DNA of 64,000 bases from Streptomyces sp. NRRL F-525. GTDB taxonomy: Bacteria; Actinomycetota; Actinomycetes; Streptomycetales; Streptomycetaceae. The DNA lies in the NCBI RefSeq assembly GCF_000716605.1, contig NZ_JNXE01000013.1:1-64000 (forward strand), written 5' to 3'. Shown here in pieces: positions 15,864 to 22,955 of the stretch. The notes below the pieces were generated by a model. It saw only the letters and a list, made by a program, of their open reading frames with translations. It ran no database searches and was not told the origin of the DNA. The stretch's first letter is position 1. Each line of letters starts with the position of its first letter. A program made the position numbers and the translations under genes.

Positions 15864-18590
15864 TCAGCCCTCGGCGGTCTCAGCCGCCGCTGCCGCCGTC
15901 TTGCGCGGGCGACGCACCCTCGGCTTGGCCTCGGTGGCCTCCGCCGTCTCCGTGACGACCGGGGCCTCGGCGGCCTTGCGGGTCGTACGGCGACGCGGCT
16001 TGACCTCCGCCTCCTCGGCCACCTGCGCCGGGATCTCGGCGGTGGCGGCCGTCTTGCGGGTGCGCCGGGGCTTGGCCTCGACGGCCTCGGCCGTGTCGAC
16101 AGCGGCGACCGCTGCCTTACGGGTCCGCCGCGGCTTGGTCTCGGCGACGACCTCCGCAGGTGCCTCGACGGCAACGGCAGCGGCCGTCTTACGGGCCCGG
16201 CGCGGCTTGCTCTCGACAGCCTCGACCGTGTCCACGGCGGTCTCGGCGGCAACCGCGGCCTTGCGGGTGCGGCGCGGCTTGACCTCGGCGACCTCCACCG
16301 GAGCCTCTACGGCAACAGCGGCGGCCGTCTTGCGCGTCCGACGAGGCTTGGCCTCGACAGCCTCGGCGGTGTCCACGGCGACGACCTCGGCCGGAGCCGC
16401 TGCCTTCCGGGTCCGCCGCGGCTTGGTCTCCGCCACGACCGGCGTCTCCACGGCCTCCACCACCGGCTCCGCGGCCTTGCGGGTACGGCGCCGGGGTGCG
16501 GCCTCCTCGACCACCTGGGCGGGGATGTCGGCGACGGCCTTGCGGGTCGCCGTACGGCGACGCGGCTTGGTCTCCTCGACGGCCTCGACCGTGTTGACGA
16601 CCTCGACCGCCTCGACCGGAGCCGCGGTCTTCCGCGCCCGGGTCCGGCGCGGCTTGGCCTCGACGGCCTCGGCCGTGTCGACCGCGGCCACGGCGGCGGG
16701 TTCGGCAGCGACGGGGCTCGCGGCCTCGACCGGCTCCGCGGCCTGTACGGCCTTGCGGGTCCGGCGGCGCGGCTTGGTCTCCTCGACCGGGGTCTCGACC
16801 ACGGGGGCCTCGGCCACCGGGGTCACTGCCGCCGTCTCGACCGCGGGCTCCGCCGACTTCCGCGTACGGCGGCGGCGTGACGTCGTCGGGGCGTCCAGGG
16901 CCGGAGTCTCAGCCGTAGCTACGGCGCTTTCCGCGGCCTCGGACACGGGCGTGACCGGCGTGGAGGTGACCGCCGTGGCCGGCAGCTGCTCTCCCGCCGC
17001 TCCGTTGCGCGTGCGGCGACGGCGGCGCGGGGTGCGGGTCGCGGTGTCCTCGGACGCGGCCAGCGCGGTCTCCTCCGGAGTGGACGACGTCACGGCCGTA
17101 GCCGCTGAAGTCCCTTCCATCGGGGCACCGTTGCGGGTGCGACGGCGGCGGCGCGGGGTGCGTGCCGCGCGCTCGGTGTCGGCGGAACGGGACTCGTTGC
17201 GGCTGTCGCGGCTGTTGTCGCGACCGCCCCTGCCGGCGTCACGACCGCTGTCGCGGCCACCACGACCGCCGTCGCGGCCGCCCCGGCCACGCGGGCCGCC
17301 GCGTCCGCCGGTCTCGCCGAGGTCCTCGACCTCCTCCGCCGCCAGCCCGGCGAGCGTGCGCTCCGAGCGGGGCAGGACACCCTTGGTGCCCGCGGCGATG
17401 TTCATTTCCTCGAAGAAGTGCGGGGACGTGGAGTACGTCTCCGGCGGGTTCGGGAAACCGAGGTCCAGCGCCTTGTTGATGAGCTGCCAGCGCGGGATGT
17501 CGTCCCAGTCGACGAGGGTGACCGCGATGCCCTTGGCGCCCGCGCGGCCGGTGCGGCCGATGCGGTGCAGGTAGGTCTTCTCGTCCTCGGGGGACTGGTA
17601 GTTGATGACGTGCGTGACGCCCTCGACGTCGATACCGCGGGCGGCGACGTCGGTGCAGACGAGCACGTCCACCTTGCCGTTGCGGAACGCGCGCAGCGCC
17701 TGCTCGCGGGCGCCCTGGCCGAGGTCGCCGTGGACCGCGCCGGAGGCGAAGCCGCGCTGCTGGAGCTGGTCGGCGAGGTCGGCCGCCGTGCGCTTCGTAC
17801 GGCAGAAGACCATGACCGGGCCCCGGCCCTCGGCCTGCAGGATGCGGGCGACGAGCTCGGGCTTGTCCATGTTGTGCGCGCGGTAGACGAACTGCTTGGT
17901 GTTCGCGACCGTCGCGCCCTCGTCGTCCGGCGAGGTGGCGCGGATGTGCGTGGGCTGCGACATGTAGCGGCGCGCGAGACCGATGACCGCGCCCGGCATG
18001 GTCGCCGAGAACAGCATGGTCTGACGCTTGGCCGGCAGGAAGTTGATGATCTTCTCGACGTCGGGCAGGAAGCCCAGGTCGAGCATCTCGTCGGCCTCGT
18101 CCAGGACGAGCGACTTGATGTGCTTGAGGTCGAGCTTCTTCTGGCCCGCGAGGTCGAGCAGTCGGCCCGGGGTGCCGACGATGACGTCGACGCCCTTGCG
18201 GAGCGCCTCGACCTGCGGCTCGTAGGCCCGGCCGCCGTAGATGGCGAGGACGCGGACGTTACGCACCTTGCCCGCGGTCAGCAGGTCGTTCGTGACCTGC
18301 GTGCACAGCTCGCGCGTGGGGACCACGACGAGCGCCTGCGGGGCGTCGGTCAGCTGCTCGGGCTTGGCCCGGCCGGCCTCGACGTCCGCGGGGACGGTCA
18401 CGCGCTCCAGGAGCGGGAGGCCGAAGCCCAGCGTCTTGCCGGTGCCGGTCTTGGCCTGGCCGATGACGTCCGTGCCGGAAAGGGCTACGGGGAGCGTCAT
18501 CTCCTGGATCGGGAAGGGGGAGACGATACCGACGGCCTCAAGGGCCTCAGCGGTCTCGGGAAGGATTCCGAGCTCTCGGAAAGTAGTCAG
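15864..18590 (-). CDS. DEAD-box ATP-dependent RNA helicase with long basic repeat tail (CTG start)
   Basis: About 908 residues. ATG 18500 would cut off the Q motif. The frame runs upstream through PFPIQ to TTFRELGILPETAEALEAVG, and CTG 18590, with a GAGG 7 nt upstream, fits the usual family start; no ATG, GTG or TTG is available there. Core motifs: I AKTGTGKT, Ia PTREL, Ib TPGR, II DEAD, III SAT, V ARGID, VI HRIGRTGRAG. An RGG-rich stretch follows (residues ~420-470), then a 430-residue tail with 15 basic KPRRTRK-type blocks separated by acidic Ala/Val/Glu spacers. It is the counterpart of mycobacterial rhlE and is probably involved in RNA remodelling, cold adaptation or ribosome assembly. 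Confidence 0.92.
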   Translation of the reverse strand: MTTFRELGILPETAEALEAVGIVSPFPIQEMTLPVALSGTDVIGQAKTGTGKTLGFGLPLLERVTVPADVEAGRAKPEQLTDAPQALVVVPTRELCTQVTNDLLTAGKVRNVRVLAIYGGRAYEPQVEALRKGVDVIVGTPGRLLDLAGQKKLDLKHIKSLVLDEADEMLDLGFLPDVEKIINFLPAKRQTMLFSATMPGAVIGLARRYMSQPTHIRATSPDDEGATVANTKQFVYRAHNMDKPELVARILQAEGRGPVMVFCRTKRTAADLADQLQQRGFASGAVHGDLGQGAREQALRAFRNGKVDVLVCTDVAARGIDVEGVTHVINYQSPEDEKTYLHRIGRTGRAGAKGIAVTLVDWDDIPRWQLINKALDLGFPNPPETYSTSPHFFEEMNIAAGTKGVLPRSERTLAGLAAEEVEDLGETGGRGGPRGRGGRDGGRGGRDSGRDAGRGGRDNSRDSRNESRSADTERAARTPRRRRRTRNGAPMEGTSAATAVTSSTPEETALAASEDTATRTPRRRRRTRNGAAGEQLPATAVTSTPVTPVSEAAESAVATAETPALDAPTTSRRRRTRKSAEPAVETAAVTPVAEAPVVETPVEETKPRRRTRKAVQAAEPVEAASPVAAEPAAVAAVDTAEAVEAKPRRTRARKTAAPVEAVEVVNTVEAVEETKPRRRTATRKAVADIPAQVVEEAAPRRRTRKAAEPVVEAVETPVVAETKPRRTRKAAAPAEVVAVDTAEAVEAKPRRTRKTAAAVAVEAPVEVAEVKPRRTRKAAVAAETAVDTVEAVESKPRRARKTAAAVAVEAPAEVVAETKPRRTRKAAVAAVDTAEAVEAKPRRTRKTAATAEIPAQVAEEAEVKPRRRTTRKAAEAPVVTETAEATEAKPRVRRPRKTAAAAAETAEG
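15870..17160 (-). repeat. Degenerate in-frame repeats encoding the helicase tail
   Basis: About 15 imperfect units of 25-40 codons, each a basic block (KPRRTRKA/T or RTPRRRRRTRNG) plus an acidic or hydrophobic spacer such as AVDTAEAVEA. Several adjacent units are nearly identical at DNA level, so copy number may vary between strains. Composition recalls histone H1 tails and other nucleic-acid-binding Lys/Arg-Ala tails. Confidence 0.85.
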
Positions 18591-18980
18591 GGTGCTGCCT
18601 CTTCTGTGTGCGCGGTGCGAGGCGAGCGCGGGGGTCGTGTCAGGACCGTGCCGGGGACGTCGGCTGCCTTACGGACAACCCGTGAGGGCAAGCCGTACTG
18701 CACGGGACCACTGCCGACGCTCTAGCGCTCGTACCGCTGAGGGTCCCCCTCCGAACGACGTACGCAACGTGCCGTACGGGCGAGGAGGGCTGTCGGGTCG
18801 GAGCCGATCGGGCCACCGACCGGGCATCCTCATTCGTGCGGCCCGGCGAATACTCGGCGGGCGCATTACCACCATACCCCGGAATCACGCACATGCGTTG
18901 GCCGATTTGGTCACGTTGTCGTCGTCACACTGATTGACCAGGGACTTCCGCCGTGCTGTGAGCGGGCTATTGTGCGCTTC
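18591..18980. promoter_or_regulatory. 390-bp divergent region between helicase and ferritin-like genes
   Basis: Both flanking genes are transcribed outward, so this must hold two promoters. TTGGTCA (18908-18914) and TGACCA (18934-18939) form a spaced inverted repeat near the ferritin-like gene; TTGACC within it is a candidate -35. Nothing in the remainder was recognised, but the helicase could have a long 5' leader. Confidence 0.35.
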
Positions 18981-19718
18981 ATGACGACCGCTGACAACGC
19001 CTCCGACGCGCCCGCCGAACCCACCGGAGTCGCCGCCCAGGACTGGGCCACGGCCTCCGTCGACCCGCAGTACCGCAACGCGGTCGTGGACCTGCTCGGC
19101 GCGCTCGCGTACGGCGAGCTGGCGGCGTTCGAGCGGCTCGCGGAGGACGCCAAGCTGGCGCCGACGCTCGCGGACAAGGCGGAGCTGGCGAAGATGGCGT
19201 CGGCCGAGTTCCACCACTTCGAGCAGCTCAGGGACCGGCTCACCGAGATCGGCGCCGAGCCGACCGACGCGATGCAGCCGTTCGTCGCCGCGCTCGACGG
19301 TTTCCACAAGCAGACGGCGCCCTCGGACTGGCTGGAAGGCCTCGTCAAGGCGTACGTCGGCGACTCGATCGCCAGTGACTTCTACCGCGAGGTCGCCGCC
19401 CGCCTCGACAAGGACTCCCGGCTGCTGGTGCTCGGGGTTCTCGACGACACGGGGCACGCGAGCTTCGCCGTGGAGAAGGTGCGCGCGGCGATCGACGCGG
19501 ACCCGCGTGTGGGGGGCCGACTCGCCCTGTGGGCACGGCGGTTGATGGGTGAGGCGCTGTCGCAGTCGCAGCGGGTGGTGGCCGACCGGGACGCGCTGTC
19601 GACGATGCTCGTCGGTGGCGTGGCGGACGGGTTCGACCTCGCGGAGGTGGGTCGGATGTTCTCCCGGATCACCGAGGCGCACACCAAGCGGATGGCGGCC
19701 CTGGGGCTCGCCGCCTAG
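18981..19718 (+). CDS. Ferritin-like domain protein (tRNA-hydroxylase/MiaE-like fold)
   Basis: 245 residues from ATG 18981 (MTTADN). Entirely helical, with carboxylate-bridged di-iron type residues: AYGELAAFERL, ASAEFHHFEQL (Glu-x2-His), YREVAARL and DDTGHASFAVEKV. Related actinobacterial proteins are annotated as ferritin-like fold or tRNA-(ms2io6A)-hydroxylase-like; the substrate is not established. The gene sits next to the DEAD-box helicase in mycobacteria as well (Rv3210c/Rv3211, recalled), which favours an RNA-related role. Its stop directly abuts the stop of the convergent small membrane protein gene. Confidence 0.85.
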   Translation: MTTADNASDAPAEPTGVAAQDWATASVDPQYRNAVVDLLGALAYGELAAFERLAEDAKLAPTLADKAELAKMASAEFHHFEQLRDRLTEIGAEPTDAMQPFVAALDGFHKQTAPSDWLEGLVKAYVGDSIASDFYREVAARLDKDSRLLVLGVLDDTGHASFAVEKVRAAIDADPRVGGRLALWARRLMGEALSQSQRVVADRDALSTMLVGGVADGFDLAEVGRMFSRITEAHTKRMAALGLAA

Positions 19719-19988
19719 CTAAGCCGGCGCGGACCGTCCCCGGAGTCGCCGCGAGGGCCGAAGGAGCAGCGAGAGCGAGGCCGCCGAGACGACGGCCGCC
19801 CCGAGCAGGCTCGCGAGGCCGCTGCCGGGGCCGAGCGCGCTGTGGGTGACGAAGTCACCGAAAAGGGCTCCGGCGACGCCCGTGGAGAACACCAGGGAGC
19901 GGGCCGGCAGACGGTGTGCGAGCCGGTGTGTGGCGGCCCAGGCGAGCAGCACACCCAGCACGGCGGAGCCGAGCGCTTCCAGGATCAT
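19719..19988 (-). CDS. Small integral membrane protein, 89 aa
   Basis: Three hydrophobic segments (MILEALGSAVLGVLLAWAA, LVFSTGVAGALFGDFVTHS, LASLLGAAVVSAASLSLLL) and a basic C-terminus (RPSRRLRGRSAPA). GGGAGGG upstream fits ATG 19988 or the adjacent GTG 19991. Family not recognised; the size and Gly pattern recall small transglycosylase-associated (GlsB/YeaQ) proteins, but I cannot confirm this. It is adjacent and convergent to the ferritin-like gene. Confidence 0.75.
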   Translation of the reverse strand: MILEALGSAVLGVLLAWAATHRLAHRLPARSLVFSTGVAGALFGDFVTHSALGPGSGLASLLGAAVVSAASLSLLLRPSRRLRGRSAPA

Positions 19989-20130
19989 CACGGGGGTCCC
20001 TCCCACGGCCGGCGTGCGTTGTTCGGTCGTAGCCGGTCATACCCGTGACCTGCGGAATGCAATCCTCCCCTGTGGGTGACTTGTGCTCCATCTGTGGTGA
20101 AAACGCAGATAAGAACAGCGGCGGAAACGC

Positions 20131-20167
20131 GAGGGGCCCGGTGACCTCGACGGTCACCGGGCCCCTC
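20131..20167 (-). terminator. Intrinsic terminator after the DUF3107 gene
   Basis: A perfect 16-bp stem (20131-20146 with 20152-20167) closes a 5-nt loop. It starts 13 bases past the DUF3107 stop on the minus strand. Confidence 0.88.
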
Positions 20168-20179
20168 GTCCGTTCGCGA

Positions 20180-20407
20180 CTACAGCGCGCCGAAGCCCAC
20201 CTTGCGCGGGGCCGCCTCGCCGAGCTCGACATAGGCGAGCCGGTCGGCGGGGACGAGGACCTTGCGGCCGTGCTCGTCCACCAGGCTCAGCAGCGGAGCC
20301 TTCCCGGTCAGCGCCTCGGCCACGGCCTGCTCGACCTCTTCGGCGCTCTGACCGGTCTCCAGAACGATCTCGCGAGGCGTGTGCAGCACGCCGATCTTGA
20401 CCTCCAC
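20180..20407 (-). CDS. DUF3107 family protein, 75 aa
   Basis: Start GTG 20407 (VEVKIGVLHTPREI) with GGAGGG about 8 nt upstream. Compact acidic protein: EVKIGVLHTPREIVLETGQ, then SAEEVEQAVAEALTG, KVLVPADRLAYVELG and the terminal RKVGFGAL, all typical of DUF3107 (mycobacterial TB9.4/Rv3208A, recalled). Function unknown; length is normal for the family. It lies downstream of the TetR gene on the same strand, the arrangement seen in other actinobacteria. Confidence 0.93.
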   Translation of the reverse strand: MEVKIGVLHTPREIVLETGQSAEEVEQAVAEALTGKAPLLSLVDEHGRKVLVPADRLAYVELGEAAPRKVGFGAL

Positions 20408-20551
20408 GGCTATGTCCCTCCGACGGTCAGCAAAGTGCGCGATCTTCCGCGCCGTACGCAGCACACACTAGCCCGGCGAGAGGACGTAGATGTTCCGCGC
20501 CGGAACGCCAAGAGCGAACAACGCACGGGAACAAACCCGGCTCTACGGCGG

Positions 20552-21196
20552 TCAGTGGTGCTGTTCGCTGCCGTGCAGCGGGAAACCGGCGATGCCGCGC
20601 CACGCCAGCGAGGCCAGCAGCTGGACCGCCTGGTCGCGCGGGACGCTGCGGTCGCTGTGCAGCCAGGAGCGGGCGACGACCTGGGCGAGACCGCCCAGAC
20701 CCGAGGCCAGCAGCATCGACTCGGCCCGTGAGAGGCCGGTGTCCTCGGCGATGACCTCGCAGATCGCCTCGGCGCACTCGTTCGTCACCTTGTCGACGCG
20801 CTCGCGCACGGCGGGCTCGTTCGTCAGGTCCGACTCGAAGACCAGCCGGAAGGCGCCGCCGTCGTCCTCGACGTAGGCGAAGTACGCGTCCATGGTCGCC
20901 CGGACGCGCTGCTTGTTGTCCGACGTCGACGCGAGCGCGGTGCGCACCGCCTGGATCAGCGACTCGCAGTGCTGGTCGAGGAGGGCGAGGTAGAGGTCGA
21001 GCTTGCCCGGGAAGTGCTGGTAGAGCACCGGCTTGCTGACGCCGGCGCGCTCGGCGATGTCGTCCATCGCGGCCGCGTGGTAACCCTGTGCGACGAAGAC
21101 CTCCTGGGCGGCGCCCAGCAGCTGGTTCCGTCGGGCACGGCGCGGCAGGCGGGTGCCCCGCGGGCGCGCCGCCTCTGTCTGCTCGATGGCTGTCAC
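20552..21196 (-). CDS. TetR-family transcriptional regulator
   Basis: 214 residues from GTG 21196 (GGGAGG four bases upstream); a TTG 12 bases earlier is possible. Residues ~15-65 are the DNA-binding domain: RRNQLLGAAQEVFVAQGYHAA, then DDIAERAGVSKPVLYQHFPGK as the helix-turn-helix. The remainder is the helical ligand and dimer domain. Equivalent to Rv3208 by position (recalled), next to DUF3107. The upstream interval 21197-21403 contains no clear perfect palindrome, so autoregulation cannot be judged. Ligand unknown. Confidence 0.92.
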   Translation of the reverse strand: MTAIEQTEAARPRGTRLPRRARRNQLLGAAQEVFVAQGYHAAAMDDIAERAGVSKPVLYQHFPGKLDLYLALLDQHCESLIQAVRTALASTSDNKQRVRATMDAYFAYVEDDGGAFRLVFESDLTNEPAVRERVDKVTNECAEAICEVIAEDTGLSRAESMLLASGLGGLAQVVARSWLHSDRSVPRDQAVQLLASLAWRGIAGFPLHGSEQHH

Positions 21197-21403
21197 GCCG
21201 CCTCCCAAATGTCGTCCTCATGCGGTGAGCGCCGCGCCGCCATCGTACTTTTCGGTAACCCCGGTGTGCGCGGTGCGAGCGCAGAATTTCACGTACCGGA
21301 CGATGGTGAAAGCCGTGCGAATGCCCCTAGAAGGGATGTAGGGGGCGCCGGGAGTCGCAGGTAAGTGGCTTCTTCTTACTGAAGGGGCCTGTTCGGCGTC
21401 ACG

Positions 21404-21589
21404 TCACCGGTAGTCGTCTTCGTCGAGGGCGACGACGCGGGCCTGTTCGGCGACGTCGGCCTCGTTGGCCTTGTCCGGGTCGAGGTCGGTCGGCTGTTCG
21501 TCGGTGATGTCGTCCTCGGGGGCTTCGACATCGAACGGGGTGTCGCTCTCGTCCTCGAACGTCGCAGGATCACTGGGGTCGACGGTCAT
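21404..21589 (-). CDS. Small highly acidic protein, 61 aa
   Basis: ATG 21589 is preceded by GGAAGGGAG. About one third of the residues are Asp or Glu (FEDESDTPFDVEAPEDD, RVVALDEDDYR), with no Cys, signal or membrane span. The composition suggests a disordered polypeptide. No family recognised. It lies upstream of the TetR gene on the same strand and divergent from the hydrolase. The good start region and codon bias support a real gene. Confidence 0.7.
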   Translation of the reverse strand: MTVDPSDPATFEDESDTPFDVEAPEDDITDEQPTDLDPDKANEADVAEQARVVALDEDDYR

Positions 21590-21752
21590 GGCGGGCTCCC
21601 TTCCTGGTACGTCCTGAGCCTAGGAGACAGCGGGCGGGGGTGCCATGGCGGAAGCCTCGGGGCTGTCGGTCGTAGGGCTGTCGCAGGGCTGCCATGGGGC
21701 TTGTGATGGCGAACACACGAGCCATTGCGTGATCGTCTCGTAACATTGCCGC

Positions 21753-22946
21753 ATGTCTTCGACAGAGCTGCCTTCCGTGTCGGCCGTCACCAGCGTGCTC
21801 CCCAAGGTGGCGCCCGTCAGGGTCGGCGAGGGGGAGCGGCTCAGGTCGGTCGGGCTGCCGGGGATCACGCTGACGGTGCGGTCGAGAGCGGCCGTGCGCG
21901 AAGGACTGCCGCCCGCGCTGTACGTCCACGGGCTCGGCGGTTCCTCGCAGAACTGGTCGCAGCTCATGGCCGAGCTCGACGGCCTGGTCGACAGCGAGGC
22001 CCTGGACCTGCCGGGCTTCGGCGACTCCCCGCCACCGGACGACGGCGACTACTCCGTCACCGGGCACGCGCGCGCGGTCATCCGTTACCTCGACGCGGCC
22101 GGGCGCGGCCCGGTGCACCTCTTCGGCAACTCCCTGGGCGGCGCGATCACGACCCGCGTGGCCGCGGTACGCCCGGACCTCGTCCGCACACTCACGCTGA
22201 TCTCCCCGGCCCTGCCGGAGATCCGCGTCCAGCGCTCGGCCCTGCCGACGGCGCTGCTCGGCGTACCGGGGATCGCCTCCTTGTTCACCCGCATCAGCAG
22301 GGAGTGGACAGCCGAACAGCGCGTCCGCGGTGTCCTGGGCCTCTGCTACGGCGATCCCGGCATGGTGACCCCGGAGGCGTTCCGGTACGCGGTCGAGGAG
22401 CTGGAGCGGCGCCTCCAACTCCCTTACTTCTGGGACGCGATGGCCCGTTCTTCCCGGGGCATCGTCAACGCGTACACCCTGGGCGGCCAACACGGCCTCT
22501 GGCGCCAGGCCGAACGTGTCCTCGCCCCCACCCTCCTCGTCTACGGCGGCCGCGACCAGCTCGTCGGCTACCGCATGGCCCAGCGCGCGGCCCGCACGTT
22601 CCGGGACTCCCGCCTGCTTTCCCTGCCGGACGCGGGGCACGTCGCGATGATGGAGTATCCGGAGACGGTGGCGGCGGCGTTCCGTGAACTTCTCGCGGAT
22701 TCGGGGGAGTTGGGGGAGCCGGGAGAACCGGGAGAGTTCGGGAAGCCGGCGGACGCCGGTGCCGTGCGGGGGCGTCGTGCTGCCGAAGGGGATGGTTTCG
22801 GCCGAGGTGGCGGGGGTGGTGCGCGGGGGTCCCGGGGCGGCGGTTCGGTGAGTACGGTGAGTGATGCCGGCCGCGCGGGATCGGGACCAGGATCGGGTTC
22901 AGGTGCCGGGGGCGATGGCAACGACGATACGAACGCGGGGAGTTGA
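21753..22946 (+). CDS. Alpha/beta-hydrolase with disordered Gly-rich C-terminus
   Basis: 397 residues. The catalytic domain occupies residues ~20-315: oxyanion region YVHGLGGSSQNWSQL, nucleophile elbow GNSLGG, acid near VYGGRDQLVG and catalytic His in LPDAGHVAMMEYPE. The last 80 residues are low complexity (GELGEPGEPGEFGKP, then GRGGGGGARGSRGGGS), which is unusual for the fold. No signal peptide. Substrate unknown; lactonase, esterase or C-C hydrolase are all possible. Only nine bases separate it from the DUF3152 gene, whose N-terminus is also Gly-rich, so the pair is likely an operon. Confidence 0.88.
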   Translation: MSSTELPSVSAVTSVLPKVAPVRVGEGERLRSVGLPGITLTVRSRAAVREGLPPALYVHGLGGSSQNWSQLMAELDGLVDSEALDLPGFGDSPPPDDGDYSVTGHARAVIRYLDAAGRGPVHLFGNSLGGAITTRVAAVRPDLVRTLTLISPALPEIRVQRSALPTALLGVPGIASLFTRISREWTAEQRVRGVLGLCYGDPGMVTPEAFRYAVEELERRLQLPYFWDAMARSSRGIVNAYTLGGQHGLWRQAERVLAPTLLVYGGRDQLVGYRMAQRAARTFRDSRLLSLPDAGHVAMMEYPETVAAAFRELLADSGELGEPGEPGEFGKPADAGAVRGRRAAEGDGFGRGGGGGARGSRGGGSVSTVSDAGRAGSGPGSGSGAGGDGNDDTNAGS

Positions 22947-22955
22947 GGGGGCGAC

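Noticed and set aside
15802..17574. 590-codon + strand frame rich in Arg, Ser and Thr
   Set aside because: It is antisense to the helicase repeat tail; low-complexity repeats open long frames on both strands, and it has no domain or ribosome site.
21197..21403. TetR operator in the interval upstream of the TetR gene
   Set aside because: A GTTACCGAAAAGTAC-like stretch caught attention but has no convincing two-fold symmetry.
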